Shown: one piece after another, positions 49,101 to 58,647 of the stretch
Layout: the number at the start of each line of letters is the position of its first letter
Position numbering within the stretch: the first letter of the stretch is position 1
Assembly (NCBI GenBank): GCA_003215655.1
Contig: QCKB01000001.1
Coordinates: forward strand, 310,001-374,000
Reading direction: 5' to 3'
Origin: Prochlorococcus sp. AG-409-J16
GTDB taxonomy: Bacteria > Cyanobacteriota > Cyanobacteriia > PCC-6307 > Cyanobiaceae
Length of the DNA: 64,000 nucleotides
Position numbers and translations under genes: made by a program
The notes under the pieces: model-generated
Told to the model about the DNA's origin: nothing
What the model saw: the letters and a program-made list of their open reading frames with translations, nothing else
Databases searched by the model: none

Positions 49101-50179
49101 ACGTTCAAATCTGCTTGCAGCTCACCTATATCAAATCCATCCTTCTTAAGTCTCATTGGCAAAGCTGCATTCACCTTGATCTCTGGGCTATCAAATTCCT
49201 TTAACCCCAAAGAAGCAGACATAAGCAAATCAATATTGCTTGACTTCTCAATAAACCCTTCACCTTTAAATGATCCAACTAAAGGGCCATAGTTCCACTC
49301 ACTCAAAGGAAATTTGATCAAATCATTGCGACAACTAAAACTCGTCTTCTTAGAAAACAAAGCATCATTCAGTTTCCCCCCAGTCACCTCCACGCCAAGG
49401 GCAGTCATAGTCCCTTTACAGCCAACACGTCCTTTTAAATAACTCAGCCGCATGTCACCACCAAGCTGGCCCTTGACCTGAACAGGCCATAAGCCAGGCA
49501 AAAGACTTTGAAGCGACTCAAGTTTTAGCCTTTCCAAATAGGCCCTTGCGTTTAATTCCAACTGATCCAAACGGCCAAACCCCTTTAACAAAAGCTTCCC
49601 TTTGTCTGGAAAGGCAAGTTGAAAAATTCCTTTTATTTTTTTTTGGGAAAGGTTTAAATAAGCCCTACTAGTTAAAGTGAAATCAATCTGAGCAGGTTCT
49701 ATAGAAATTTTTGCTGGTTGTGAAAGTCTTAACTGCAAATCAAAATCAGGTCGATCATTCTCAGCAAATTGAAGCTGCCCTGGAACCCAAAAATCTCCTT
49801 TTTCATTAGGTCGCAGAACAACTCTTGCTCCACGTGGTTTGACTATTACAACAGGCTTCAAATGACGCAAGCTTGCAAAAGGGGCCAGACCTATTGTCAG
49901 ACTTGAAAATTCAGCAGATGATTGATCCTTATAACCAGGCAATAGTTGGGTTTTCCCAATAGCCAGGCCAAATACCCTCAACCCTTTATAAGGTCCTACT
50001 TGCAATGGATGGCCAAATGTCTCTGAAAGCTTCTTCTCTAAAGAAGGACGCAAATTATTTAATACCTTTTCTGCAACCTTGTCTGTTACGACCCAGGTCG
50101 AGGCTGCTCCTCCTATAAGGAAAAAAGCTCCTAACAACCTAAACCTTATTTTGGTTAAGGATTGAAGCCTTACTCCCAT
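46154..50179 (-). CDS. tamB: TamB-type translocation/assembly or lipid-transfer protein (DUF490)
   Basis: A 1341-residue protein of the AsmA/TamB group. It has an N-terminal membrane anchor (about residues 11-31), a long beta-rich repetitive body of AsmA/DUF490 type, and a C-terminal domain (about 1200-1341) that ends in alternating residues and a final Phe (QMFFRF), as outer-membrane-associated chains do. In other bacteria TamB bridges the inner membrane to an Omp85 partner or moves phospholipids to the outer membrane. No Omp85 gene is in the window. It leads the minus-strand operon and has a divergent promoter region with ycf51 of about 65 bases. Confidence 0.9.
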   Translation of the reverse strand: MGVRLQSLTKIRFRLLGAFFLIGGAASTWVVTDKVAEKVLNNLRPSLEKKLSETFGHPLQVGPYKGLRVFGLAIGKTQLLPGYKDQSSAEFSSLTIGLAPFASLRHLKPVVIVKPRGARVVLRPNEKGDFWVPGQLQFAENDRPDFDLQLRLSQPAKISIEPAQIDFTLTSRAYLNLSQKKIKGIFQLAFPDKGKLLLKGFGRLDQLELNARAYLERLKLESLQSLLPGLWPVQVKGQLGGDMRLSYLKGRVGCKGTMTALGVEVTGGKLNDALFSKKTSFSCRNDLIKFPLSEWNYGPLVGSFKGEGFIEKSSNIDLLMSASLGLKEFDSPEIKVNAALPMRLKKDGFDIGELQADLNVESFPLSHLGPLFGRSMAGTLAIDGQVKGELSKLKPTLSLQAVNPQIGGLRLQEEWRGDFIGAPGGGGVVRLDSVQGNVPSTLFGRLESNWSLADLAMTRAGGKISLRKTVAGFDWFADDFSVDGIQVAISPSRGFKGIFGKFSGEGNFSFQPFSIKGQAKMLYPRLMGFGLMGLGLREATLNGKYSEKNYSITSELAPPDIGKVILSVKGRLGGELSANAKVRGVSARWLAFSALQLPQFKDKRLSATGNAGDLGTLLVNTFDGSLEGKFKAIDLAKSSLEKDENKRRIGKIIDPEDLRGEIDADVDLNGSDLSSLNLVLDAKGYLWMDGQNVQEVKKSQPFAISFNGALQQSEGNFSILRIPLTLMGLVAPIPSSIQGSFGLNGKYRFKDGEAEASADLILDKAKLAETSFVLDRGKISISRFLVEMDVAVRSKSSIEPITIVGKVPLSSARPIDLRIESHGDGLHFLGGLSDGTLVWKGGQSDLRLLLRGPLNAPQANGFFVIRNGKFIVMEQPLTDLDASIVFDFDRLEVQQLRAQFGAEGSLKGSGAIAFFRSTIESQPLVFGMEKVRFNLPVADVQVDGDLIVKNSLFKPRLGGELTINEGAISPRRSGFKKLGKMSAKSKQDEDLSEEVGVSASTATSRKGISSLLKEWDFQSPLVLQGQDLESPTGQMLRGAFPSIPFVSFDNLRLRLGPNLRITSQPLADFRTAGLLTLNGPLDPRLKASGVVRLLNGRVSLFTTTFNLERRAPNVAVFTPTLGFIPYIDVAMTTRVSEKVGDQNNVASSTIFTRNGSGGGVGVGGFRLVKITLEASGPADRLAENIELRSLPPLTRDQLFGLIGGDSLKELLGGGEKELANVLGKSILSPLLGTITGAFSERLQVAFYPAYVTPEVTDKTGDSQPANQEEVEGGAPSQQAWVTEVGVDLSDRVNLSVLAAPNRQDIPPQGTVSYQVTPNVGLVGSLDNRGTWQSRLQMFFRF

Positions 50180-50244
50180 AACTTTTATCGGGCTTTCTAG
50201 GGAGTAATCGAACTATAAGAAATCAAACCAATGTTAACCAGCCA

Positions 50245-50721
50245 ATGACCCTACCAGAACTTTTAGAAGAATCCACCAAATGGCTTTTATGGTCCAGTCT
50301 TGCCCTTGGCACAATCACATTGATCTCTTTTTTAGTTGGGTGGGAGCAAAAATTCCGTCTATTTGGAGCAGCTGCCTTCACAATTCTGCTAGCAGGAAGC
50401 TCTTGGGCTTTCTCTGAAAGCTATACGGCACCTTTGATAGTCGAAGGTGCCGTATATGCCCCTGTGGTTTATGACGATGGAGGGGAACTTCTTGTAGCTC
50501 AAGCATCGAAGGATTTCCCAAACGATGCTGTGCAACCAACATTGGAACAACTTGCTGGGAACCTCAAAGGAGGAGGGAGGCATGGTCTAGTACATGTACG
50601 ACTTCGGGCAGTTCAACCAGAAGGGAAAGGGATTAGCCGTCCAGTCATACTTGGTGAAGTAATCAGAGACTTAAATAAAAACACCACAATCCCTATGGAA
50701 TTAGGCAAAAATGAAAGCTGA
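50245..50721 (+). CDS. ycf51: Ycf51-like protein (DUF2518)
   Basis: A 158-residue protein with two N-terminal transmembrane segments (about residues 14-30 and 37-54) and a soluble C-terminal domain. It matches Ycf51, encoded in some plastid genomes and in cyanobacteria (family DUF2518). The APLIVEGAVYAPVVYDDGG region and RPVILGEVIRDL end are the recognisable parts. Function is unknown; a thylakoid or plasma membrane site is inferred. It overlaps the DUF4332 gene by 11 bases and is divergent from tamB. Confidence 0.85.
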   Translation: MTLPELLEESTKWLLWSSLALGTITLISFLVGWEQKFRLFGAAAFTILLAGSSWAFSESYTAPLIVEGAVYAPVVYDDGGELLVAQASKDFPNDAVQPTLEQLAGNLKGGGRHGLVHVRLRAVQPEGKGISRPVILGEVIRDLNKNTTIPMELGKNES

Positions 50722-51115
50722 ACAAGCTTTAGACAATCTTCCTCAAAATTACCGTAATGAAAGGAAGGAGCTTTTAGACGCAGGTATCAAAACCTGGAAA
50801 AAATTAAAGAATCTCTCAGAATCAGAAGTCAATATCTTGGCCCAGAAAGGCCTTTCTACACCAAGCAACCTTAAAAGATTAAAAGGGATCGCATTATTTG
50901 TTTGTGATCTGGGCCTAGCTGCAGATGAAGCAGCCTTGCTAATGCATTCAGGCGTAGCAACCATTTCGGCTTTAGCAAGCTCAACGCCTCAAGAGTTATT
51001 CCGCAATACAGGGCGCCTAGAACGCCTGCTCAGAAGCAGCCGTAATCCTGTAGTAAACCTTACAAAAGCTTCCGAATTGATCAAAAAAGCTAAAGCCAGG
51101 CAACTGCGAAACTGA
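50711..51115 (+). CDS. DUF4332 helix-hairpin-helix protein
   Basis: A 134-residue protein with tandem helix-hairpin-helix-like repeats (DAGIKTWKKLKNLSESEV, later HSGVATISALASSTPQEL), recognised as the DUF4332 family. Such folds bind nucleic acid or act as protein adaptors; the partner here is unknown. It lacks signal or membrane segments. Its start overlaps the ycf51 stop by 11 bases, and a gap of about 65 bases follows. Confidence 0.78.
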   Translation: MKAEQALDNLPQNYRNERKELLDAGIKTWKKLKNLSESEVNILAQKGLSTPSNLKRLKGIALFVCDLGLAADEAALLMHSGVATISALASSTPQELFRNTGRLERLLRSSRNPVVNLTKASELIKKAKARQLRN

Positions 51116-51181
51116 CCCAACAAACCCCACGAATCATCTTCAGAGGATTGAAATAAGAAGGTAACTCCAAAAGAATGGACT

Positions 51182-51448
51182 ATGCGCTACTTATCTGCGC
51201 TGATCCTGATGGTTTTTGCTACTGCACCTGGAGCCAAAGCACAATCCAAACTCCTGGAAAGTGTCAAAAGCAATCCTGAAGAAGCCCGTAAACTTTGCAA
51301 TCACTTCAAGGCACTTAATTCTCAAGGCATATCTGCAAGCTCAAAACAAGCTATTAGTGATGTCGCTAAAAAGCGTGATTTAAATACATTGGATGCCGAA
51401 ATCCTCTCCACTTACGTTATTGGTCTCAACTGCCCAAATGTCCGCTAA
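51182..51448 (+). CDS. Small secreted protein of unknown function
   Basis: An 88-residue protein with a signal peptide (residues 1-20, cleavage near AKA-Q). The mature part of about 68 residues contains two cysteines (CNHFKALN and LNCPNVR) that could form a disulfide. I do not recognise a family. It sits 66 bases after the DUF4332 gene and overlaps the next gene by 11 bases, so it is probably cotranscribed with it. A periplasmic location is inferred. Confidence 0.65.
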   Translation: MRYLSALILMVFATAPGAKAQSKLLESVKSNPEEARKLCNHFKALNSQGISASSKQAISDVAKKRDLNTLDAEILSTYVIGLNCPNVR

Positions 51449-53069
51449 AGGGCTCATTAAAAATCAAGTACCAAAATGGCGAGACGAAGTTCTAACCCTT
51501 AAAGATGGGGTAAAACTGTTCTCAAGAATCTGGCTCCCACCAGGGGAAGGACCTTGGCCAGCACTATTAATGCGCCAACCATATGGTCGAGAACTGGCTT
51601 CAACGATCACCTATTTACATCCAACTTGGTGGGCAAGTAATGGATACTTAGTAATTGTTCAAGACGTTCGTGGACAAGGTGACTCAGGAGGGGTCTTTAC
51701 TGGATTTCAACAAGAAGCTTCGGACACAACTAGAACTCATAAATGGGTTCGATCTTTACCTGAATGCAATGGCCGCTTAGGAACATATGGATTTTCATAT
51801 CAGGGGCTAACGCAGCTCCTAGCTGAACCAGAGAGTCCGCCCCCAGATTGTCTTGCTCCTGCAATGACAGGACTAAGGGAATTTGAGGACTGGAGTTGCG
51901 AGGGGGGAGCATTTTGGTGGCACCTTGGAATTGCCTGGGGGCTGCAATTAGCTGCCCTAAAAGCCAAACGAAATGGATCCCAAGAAATCTGGACCGAACT
52001 TCATCGAAGTCTTGAAGAAGGCTCTTACCTAAGAGAAGGGACTTCCTTGCTAAAGCGCTACGACCCTACAGGGATGGCAATGCAATGGCTAAAGCAATCA
52101 ACCGACGCAGCAGCCACCTGGCTATCACACGTTCCACCTAAGGAGTGGTTGAAACAACCAATGCTTCTGATTGGAGGCTGGTGGGATCCACATTTAAAAG
52201 GCATTTTAGAAATTTATAACCAGTCAATTTCTGCAGGAGGAAGTCCCGAGCTTTATATCGGTCCTGCGACTCATCTTGATTGGTGGGAAGGAGTCAATCA
52301 ACACCAACTCGCTTTTTTTGATTGCCATCTAAAAGGCAAGTCCCAGTCAAATAAAAAGGTTCCAACAAATCACTTATGGAATCTAACTACACAAAAATGG
52401 CAAACCTCTCAAAACGCAATTGAGACCAACATTGCATCCCCTACCAATAGCTGGGGGCTACTGAGTAAAGGGATGGCATCTATAGATAGCCAAGATGGAA
52501 TTATGGAAGAAAATTCGAAAGGTAATGGTCTTGTTTACTTAGTACATGATCCCTGGAGGCCAGTACCTTCAATTGGAGGTCATCTAAGTCCCAAGCCTGG
52601 TAATGCCGAAAGAAGCTCCGTAGACAATAGAAATGACGTGGCAACCTTTACGACAAAACCTCTAAAAGAATCTTGCAAATTAGAGGGAATCCCAACTCTC
52701 GAAATAATTGTCTCTTCAGATCAACAAGGCTTTGATCTCTGTGTCGCGCTCTCAGTAATTAAAGAGTCAAGCTATGAGGTCAATCAACTTTCCACAGGAA
52801 TACTGCGGGTGTTGGGGAAAGAAGCTCTGACAGCAAAACCAAGGAAAGTTTTGATGCAACCCTTGCTTGCCTCAATCAATAGGGGTGAACAAATAAGGAT
52901 TTCAATCGCTGGAGCTGCGTGGCCAGCAATAGGAGTCAATCCTGGCAAAGATAATCTACCCATTGGAGCACCATCCTCCAAATGCCTACCTATCACTCTG
53001 GCAATAGAGCTCGAAGGGTCAAAACTGATCTTCAAATCTCTACTCTCTAACAAAGAGAAAACCTCTTAA
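51438..53069 (+). CDS. CocE/NonD-family serine hydrolase
   Basis: A 543-residue alpha/beta hydrolase of the X-Pro dipeptidyl-peptidase S15/CocE family. RIWLPPGEGPWPALLMRQPY opens the domain. QDVRGQGDSGG is the family's typical stretch, and the nucleophile elbow GFSYQG holds Ser120. A C-terminal jelly-roll-like domain follows from about residue 380. I chose ATG at 51438, overlapping the upstream gene by 11 bases; a longer in-frame start at 51393 lies deep in that gene. Substrate (an ester or acyl-peptide) is unknown. Confidence 0.85.
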   Translation: MSAKGLIKNQVPKWRDEVLTLKDGVKLFSRIWLPPGEGPWPALLMRQPYGRELASTITYLHPTWWASNGYLVIVQDVRGQGDSGGVFTGFQQEASDTTRTHKWVRSLPECNGRLGTYGFSYQGLTQLLAEPESPPPDCLAPAMTGLREFEDWSCEGGAFWWHLGIAWGLQLAALKAKRNGSQEIWTELHRSLEEGSYLREGTSLLKRYDPTGMAMQWLKQSTDAAATWLSHVPPKEWLKQPMLLIGGWWDPHLKGILEIYNQSISAGGSPELYIGPATHLDWWEGVNQHQLAFFDCHLKGKSQSNKKVPTNHLWNLTTQKWQTSQNAIETNIASPTNSWGLLSKGMASIDSQDGIMEENSKGNGLVYLVHDPWRPVPSIGGHLSPKPGNAERSSVDNRNDVATFTTKPLKESCKLEGIPTLEIIVSSDQQGFDLCVALSVIKESSYEVNQLSTGILRVLGKEALTAKPRKVLMQPLLASINRGEQIRISIAGAAWPAIGVNPGKDNLPIGAPSSKCLPITLAIELEGSKLIFKSLLSNKEKTS

Positions 53070-53266
53070 AAGACTTATTTCACTTTTACCAAATACAGCA
53101 ACATTGTTCAGATCTTCTATACATTCATTTTCAATCACTAACAAAAGGAAACTTTATCAAGTCATATTAGGAAATCCTATCCCACTAAATTGCTTCTCTA
53201 ATGGTTAAAACTATCTTTCCAAAAGAAATTATCTTAAAGTCAAAAAAATAATTGGGCTCCTACTAA

Positions 53267-55564
53267 ATGACCACCAGTGTTCAATTTGACTGGATGGTAG
53301 AGCAAGGGCAAAGACTTGCCGAATGCCGACATGATGACCCTTTTGCTGTCCTGGGGCCACATCTTCATGAAAACAAATGGATAGTGCGCATATGGATGCC
53401 AGAGGCAGACGATGTAGCGCTGATTATTGATGGCAAAAAGCTTGCCATGACCAACCCACATCATCCATGGATATTCGAATCTTCTCTTAATCAAAACCCT
53501 GGAACAACCTATAAATTATTAGTCAATAGAGGAGGAATAACTCACGAGCAAAACGATCCATGGGCATTCCGAGAAGAATGGATGGGGGAAGTAGACCGCC
53601 ACCTTTTTTCAGAAGGGAATCATCATCATATTTGGCAACGAATGGGAGCTCACTTGGTCGAGTTCCAAGGCACTAAAGGAGTTATGCACTGTCTCTGGGC
53701 TCCAAATGCCAGAAGTGTTTCAGTCATTGGTGACTTGAATTCATGGGATGGTCGCCACCACCCAATGCAAAGACGGATTGGTGGTACTTGGGAGTTGTTT
53801 ATCCCAGGCATAGGAGCTGGTGCCTTATACAAATATGAAATTCGTACAAATCAAGGTCACTGCTATCAAAAAGCAGATCCATATGGTTTCCAACATGAAG
53901 TAAGACCTTCTACTAGTTCAGTAGTAGCTCAGTTAAATAGTCATGAATGGCGCGATTCAACCTGGATCAAAGCACGAGAAAGTACAAATCCTATAAATCA
54001 ACCAATCTCAGTTTATGAACTGCATTTAGGCAGCTGGATGCATGGATCAGCCGAGGCTCCATTCATAGAACAAAATGGAGATGCTAGGGAGGTTGTCCCA
54101 GCTGCGGAAATGAAGCCAGGGGCAAGACTACTTACATATCACGAATTAGCAGATCGGGTAATCCCCTATGTCAAAGAACTAGGCTTTAGCCATATTGAGT
54201 TAATGCCAATTTCTGAGCATCCTTTTGATGGCTCATGGGGCTACCAAGTCACAGGATGGTATGCCCCAACAAGTAGGTACGGAACACCAGATGAATTCAG
54301 AGAGTTTATTGACCGTTGCCATGAAGAAAATATTGGCGTAATCCTAGATTGGGTTCCTGGTCACTTCCCTAAAGATGGACATGGCTTAGCTTTTTTTGAT
54401 GGCTCGCATTTATATGAACATTCTGATCCTCGAGTCGGAGAACACAAAGAATGGGGCACTCTGATTTTTAATTACAGTCGAAATGAAGTTCGTAATTTTC
54501 TAGTTGCAAATCTGGTGTATTGGTTTGAACAATTTCATATAGATGGAATACGTGTAGATGCAGTTGCATCAATGCTCTATAGAGACTATCTAAGACCAGA
54601 AGGAGAGTGGCTTCCAAATGAATCAGGTGGGAGAGAAAATACTGAAGCAGTTCGATTCTTGCAACAAGCAAATCATGTTCTCTTTCAACATTTTCCAGGT
54701 GCTCTGTCTATTGCAGAAGAATCAACTACCTGGCCAATGGTGACAAAGCCAACTGATATTGGTGGGCTCGGATTCAATCTGAAATGGAACATGGGATGGA
54801 TGCATGACATGCTGGATTATTTCGAATTGGATCCTTGGTTTAGACAATTTCATCAAAACAATCTAACTTTTTCAATTTGGTATGCATATACAGAGAATTT
54901 CATGCTTGCACTTAGTCATGACGAAGTAGTGCATGGCAAAAGTAATTTACTGCACAAGATGCCTGGAGATGACTGGCAAAAATATGCTAATACTCGTGCC
55001 CTACTTGCTTATATGTGGACACATCCTGGGAAGAAAACTATCTTCATGGGAATGGAGTTTGGACAACGCTCAGAGTGGAATGTATGGGGCGATCTTCAAT
55101 GGGAACTACTTAATTACGAGCCTCATAATGGCATTAAAAAGTTAATTAAAGATTTAAATATTCTCTACAAACAAGAAGCTGCTCTTTGGCGCGATGACTT
55201 CGATGAATATGGCTTCCAATGGATCGACTGTGATGACACCCGACATTCTGTAATCAGCTTCATGCGAAGAGAAAGTAAGAATGGAGAATGGCTTGTCATT
55301 GTGGCGAATTTCACCCCTCAAACTCACAGCGATTACAGGATCGGAGTTCCAGTACATGGATTCTACGAAGAAATTCTCAACACCAACAGCTCAATTTATG
55401 GCGGAACCAATCTAGGCAACTTGGGAGGGAAGACCTCGGACGAATGGGGCATGCATGGATACGAGCAATCACTCTCTCTATGCCTGCCACCACTAAGTGT
55501 TTCAGTCTTCAAATACAACCAAGGAAGAAGCCTGAAGGTCCAAATACCACCTCAAAAGGTATGA
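53267..55564 (+). CDS. glgB: 1,4-alpha-glucan branching enzyme
   Basis: Introduces alpha-1,6 branches into glycogen. A GH13 enzyme of 765 residues. A duplicated N-terminal CBM48-type region (residues about 1-220) precedes the catalytic barrel with the four GH13 blocks: the [17 protein letters not shown] region, [11 protein letters not shown] (nucleophile Asp), AEEST (acid Glu) and [11 protein letters not shown]-terminal beta domain follows. It is not next to glgA, which lies about 32 kb away on the other strand. A gap of about 200 bases with no gene precedes it. Confidence 0.97.
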   Translation: MTTSVQFDWMVEQGQRLAECRHDDPFAVLGPHLHENKWIVRIWMPEADDVALIIDGKKLAMTNPHHPWIFESSLNQNPGTTYKLLVNRGGITHEQNDPWAFREEWMGEVDRHLFSEGNHHHIWQRMGAHLVEFQGTKGVMHCLWAPNARSVSVIGDLNSWDGRHHPMQRRIGGTWELFIPGIGAGALYKYEIRTNQGHCYQKADPYGFQHEVRPSTSSVVAQLNSHEWRDSTWIKARESTNPINQPISVYELHLGSWMHGSAEAPFIEQNGDAREVVPAAEMKPGARLLTYHELADRVIPYVKELGFSHIELMPISEHPFDGSWGYQVTGWYAPTSRYGTPDEFREFIDRCHEENIGVILDWVPGHFPKDGHGLAFFDGSHLYEHSDPRVGEHKEWGTLIFNYSRNEVRNFLVANLVYWFEQFHIDGIRVDAVASMLYRDYLRPEGEWLPNESGGRENTEAVRFLQQANHVLFQHFPGALSIAEESTTWPMVTKPTDIGGLGFNLKWNMGWMHDMLDYFELDPWFRQFHQNNLTFSIWYAYTENFMLALSHDEVVHGKSNLLHKMPGDDWQKYANTRALLAYMWTHPGKKTIFMGMEFGQRSEWNVWGDLQWELLNYEPHNGIKKLIKDLNILYKQEAALWRDDFDEYGFQWIDCDDTRHSVISFMRRESKNGEWLVIVANFTPQTHSDYRIGVPVHGFYEEILNTNSSIYGGTNLGNLGGKTSDEWGMHGYEQSLSLCLPPLSVSVFKYNQGRSLKVQIPPQKV

Positions 55565-55647
55565 CGAAGATAACTTCTCTACTTAAATAATTGCCTCTAG
55601 GGGAACTGCCTCAAGTAAGTTTTCCGATTGATCATCCCTTCCTCTGA

Positions 55648-56700
55648 ATGAGCGACTCCCTGCCTCTATTACTCCGTGCTGCGCGTGGTGAATCGGTGGA
55701 ACGCCCGCCCGTATGGATGATGCGACAAGCAGGACGCTATATGAAGGTTTACAGAGAGCTGAGAGATCGTTATCCAAGCTTCAGGGAGCGCTCAGAGAAC
55801 CCTGATCTTTCCTATGAGATCTCGATGCAACCGTTCGAGGCCTTCAAGCCTGATGGAGTAATACTTTTCTCAGATATTCTCACTCCCTTACCAGGAATGG
55901 GAATAAATTTCGATATTGTTGAAAGCAAAGGCCCAATCATCCAAGAACCAATTAGGGAAGCAAATCAAATAGATCAATTAATACCTCTTGAACCAAACGA
56001 GACCACACCTTTTGTTGGGGAAGTACTTGGTCAACTCCGTAAAAGTGTTGGCAACCAAGCTGCAGTTCTTGGTTTTGTTGGCGCTCCTTGGACCTTGGCT
56101 GCCTACGTCGTAGAAGGCAAAAGCAGCAAAAATTATGCTGTTATAAAAGCAATGGCTTTCCAAGCACCTGAGCTCCTACACAGGCTTTTGAGCCATTTCG
56201 CCGAGTCCATAGCAACCTATCTTCGTTACCAGATCGACTCAGGAGCTCAGGTTGTGCAAATGTTTGACTCTTGGGCTGGTCAACTTAGTCCTATTGACTA
56301 CGACACTTTTGCCGCCCCATATCAGAAGAAAGTTGTTGAACTTGTAAAAGAAACACACCCTAATACCCCAATGATTCTCTATATCTCAGGCAGTGCAGGA
56401 GTTTTAGAAAGGATGGCCAGTACAGGCGTGGATATTGTTTCGCTCGATTGGACCGTTGATATGTCCGATGGATGTCTTCGCCTTCCTCAAAAGGTAGGTA
56501 TTCAAGGAAATGTTGATCCAGGAATTTTATTTGGCACTCCAACTGCCATACGAGAACGAATAATCGATACTGTCAAGAAAGCAAAAGGTCGTCGTCATAT
56601 CCTTAACCTCGGTCATGGAATTCTTCCAGGAACTCCAGAAGACAATGCAAAAGTATTTTTCGAATCAGGTAAAAACATTATTAATCTGATTGATTCATAA
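55648..56700 (+). CDS. hemE: Uroporphyrinogen III decarboxylase
   Basis: Decarboxylates the four acetate arms of uroporphyrinogen III, a shared step for heme and chlorophyll. It has 350 residues with the substrate-binding [10 protein letters not shown] motif (about residues 23-32), [30 protein letters not shown] and [12 protein letters not shown] at the end. It lies 83 bases after glgB and is followed by the epimerase gene after two bases. Confidence 0.97.
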   Translation: MSDSLPLLLRAARGESVERPPVWMMRQAGRYMKVYRELRDRYPSFRERSENPDLSYEISMQPFEAFKPDGVILFSDILTPLPGMGINFDIVESKGPIIQEPIREANQIDQLIPLEPNETTPFVGEVLGQLRKSVGNQAAVLGFVGAPWTLAAYVVEGKSSKNYAVIKAMAFQAPELLHRLLSHFAESIATYLRYQIDSGAQVVQMFDSWAGQLSPIDYDTFAAPYQKKVVELVKETHPNTPMILYISGSAGVLERMASTGVDIVSLDWTVDMSDGCLRLPQKVGIQGNVDPGILFGTPTAIRERIIDTVKKAKGRRHILNLGHGILPGTPEDNAKVFFESGKNIINLIDS

Positions 56701-56702
56701 GT

Positions 56703-57692
56703 TTGAAGAAAAAAGGAAAAATTCTTATTACAGGTGCAAGCGGATGCGTTGGTCAATATACATCCGCTTGGCTACTTAAAAACTCTCAGGATGACCTTCT
56801 GCTCTGGCTAAGAGATCCTGAGAAGCTAACTGCAATACCGAAAAAACATCCGCGAATTAAATTAATAGTTGGCGACCTTCGCGATCCTGAAAAGCATAGT
56901 TTCGAGCTACAAGCTGTTACTCGCGTAATCCATACAGCGACTGCATGGGGAGATCCCAAAAGAGCATACGAAGTAAATGTTTTGGCAATTAAAAAGTTGT
57001 TAGACCATCTAAATAAAGACCTTCTTGAACAAATAATTTATTTCTCTACAGCAAGTATTCTAAACAAGAATTTAGAACCATTACCTGAGGCAATATCTTA
57101 TGGGACTGAATACATACAAACAAAGGCTGAATGCTTAAATCAATTAGAAAAGCATCCATTAGCAGAAAAAATAATTGCTGTTTTCCCAACTCTTGTTTTT
57201 GGTGGATCAGTATATGAAAATTCTATTTTCCCAACCAGTTACTTAACCAAAGGACTATTAGAAGCCTGCAATTGGCTATGGCTTGCCAGGTGGCTTCGAA
57301 TCGACGCCAGTTTCCACTTCATTCATGCAGCAGATATTGCCTTTATTTGTGGATATCTAGCCACAAATAATCACGAGCCCAATAATCAACCAGGGCAAGG
57401 TGCCGTACGTAGAATTGTTCTAGGCCAACCTGCAATATCGATAAATCAAGCTGTAAAAATTTTATGCCGATGGAGGGGGGTTAAAAGGACCCTGGGCCTG
57501 CCTCTATGGGGATGGCTAATTAAGGCGCTAATTAAGATCCTGCCTATACAAATAAGCTCTTGGGATCGCTTCAGCATTAAGCAACGTCATTTTGTCCATG
57601 AGCCAATCACTAACCCAGAAAGTTTTGGAGCGCCAAGCCATGCTTCAACTCTAGAAGCAATCCTAAAAAGCTCAAATCTCCCTGATTTTTAA
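56703..57692 (+). CDS. NAD-dependent epimerase/dehydratase family protein
   Basis: A 329-residue extended short-chain dehydrogenase. The dinucleotide-binding ITGASGCVGQYTSAWLL is near residue 8. The YxxxK pair is plausible in EYIQTK, where the catalytic Tyr and Lys would sit. A substrate domain follows. The exact reaction is not clear. The start is TTG at 56703, two bases after the hemE stop, so the pair is probably cotranscribed. It may be related to plastid-type isoflavone-reductase or sugar epimerase branches. Confidence 0.82.
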   Translation: MKKKGKILITGASGCVGQYTSAWLLKNSQDDLLLWLRDPEKLTAIPKKHPRIKLIVGDLRDPEKHSFELQAVTRVIHTATAWGDPKRAYEVNVLAIKKLLDHLNKDLLEQIIYFSTASILNKNLEPLPEAISYGTEYIQTKAECLNQLEKHPLAEKIIAVFPTLVFGGSVYENSIFPTSYLTKGLLEACNWLWLARWLRIDASFHFIHAADIAFICGYLATNNHEPNNQPGQGAVRRIVLGQPAISINQAVKILCRWRGVKRTLGLPLWGWLIKALIKILPIQISSWDRFSIKQRHFVHEPITNPESFGAPSHASTLEAILKSSNLPDF

Positions 57693-57739
57693 ATAAATCC
57701 CGAAAGAGAGTTAATATAGCCAAAGAAAATTAATCTCAA

Positions 57740-58099
57740 ATGAAATCAGTACTGAGATCCCTTGCCGCGACTTGTTTTGCACTGATGCTTCTAGTTGGCA
57801 TTAGTGTTTCTTCGGCTAATGCAGCAACAGTTGAAGTAAAACTAGGGACAGATGGGGGCATGCTTGCATTCGAGCCAAGCAGCATCACTATCAACGCAGG
57901 AGACAAAGTGAAGTTCGTCAATAACAAGCTTGCTCCTCACAATGCTGTATTTGATGGGCACGACGAATTAAGCCACCCCGACCTTGCTTTCGCACCAGGA
58001 GAGTCCTGGGAGAAAACATTTGCAACTGCTGGAAGCTACGACTTCTATTGCGAGCCACATAGAGGGGCTGGAATGGTTGGCACCGTGGTAGTCAAGTAG
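57740..58099 (+). CDS. petE: Plastocyanin
   Basis: Blue copper protein that shuttles electrons from cytochrome b6f to photosystem I in the thylakoid lumen. The precursor has 119 residues with a signal peptide (about 1-28, cleavage near ANA-A). The four copper ligands are visible: His67 (APHNAV), and Cys104, His107 and Met112 in CEPHRGAGM. It stands as its own unit, with an intrinsic terminator downstream, which fits an abundant single-gene transcript. Confidence 0.97.
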   Translation: MKSVLRSLAATCFALMLLVGISVSSANAATVEVKLGTDGGMLAFEPSSITINAGDKVKFVNNKLAPHNAVFDGHDELSHPDLAFAPGESWEKTFATAGSYDFYCEPHRGAGMVGTVVVK

Positions 58100-58150
58100 T
58101 CCATCTTCAAACCCTTTAAATCAATAAAGGTCCAAGTATTTCAATTTAAA

Positions 58151-58187
58151 AAGAGGCAAGGGGCATAGGTTCCTTGCCTCTTTTTTT
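58151..58187 (+). terminator. Strong Rho-independent terminator after petE
   Basis: An 11-bp stem (AAGAGGCAAGG at 58151-58161 with the complementary arm at 58172-58182) around a 10-base loop runs into a seven-T tract (58181-58187). It lies about 50 bases past the plastocyanin stop and is the clearest intrinsic terminator in the window. Confidence 0.92.
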
Positions 58188-58282
58188 ACCCAAATCACAA
58201 GAGGAAAATATTAAGAGTCACTTTACTTAGAGATTAAAGCTAGTTAGATCTAAGCAAGAATTGACTCAATCTTTTTATCTCG

Positions 58283-58516
58283 ATGTCACAGGAAGGCTTA
58301 TCAGACTTTGTAAATGCAGCTGAACATAGTTCATCCCTTAGAAGGAAGATCAGGCATTGTAAAAGCAATAAGTCTCTAATTGAGATTGCCTTAAAGCATG
58401 GTTTCCCAGTTAAGGTTACAGACCTAGAAGAAGTCAAAACCTCAGAGAAGATTGCAAGCTGGTTTCGAAGTAATGAAATAGAACCTATAAGAAGAATTAT
58501 CCCCCCAAGAGATTAA
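58283..58516 (+). CDS. Stand-alone Nif11-domain protein
   Basis: A 77-residue protein of the Nif11 family. It has the N-terminal SQEGLSDFVNAAEHSSSLRRKI segment, the middle LIEIALKHGFPVKVTDLEE and a tail SWFRSNEIEPIRRI. Nif11 domains serve as leaders of ribosomally made peptides (including prochlorosins) or as free proteins of unknown role. No Gly-Gly cleavage site, no Cys/Ser/Thr-rich core, and no modification enzyme or transporter gene are present, so this is probably not a peptide precursor. It lies between the petE terminator and clpB, in its own transcript or with clpB. Confidence 0.8.
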   Translation: MSQEGLSDFVNAAEHSSSLRRKIRHCKSNKSLIEIALKHGFPVKVTDLEEVKTSEKIASWFRSNEIEPIRRIIPPRD

Positions 58517-58647
58517 CCTTCGTACCTGAATTAGAAAAAGTTTAGTAATTTCCGCACTTGAGAAGAAGACCGAACAAATTTGATCGGATAACCCCATAAC
58601 CGAAATATATATTTTAAATAGGATTTAATTCAAAATTTCGATCTTAG

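Noticed and set aside
46521-49292. Several 80-100-codon plus-strand frames inside tamB
   Set aside because: They are antisense to a clearly coding long gene and show low-complexity Ser/Pro/Arg-rich products typical of shadow frames.
58517-58647. A CIRCE heat-shock operator before clpB
   Set aside because: No TTAGCACTC-spacer-GAGTGCTAA inverted repeat is visible.
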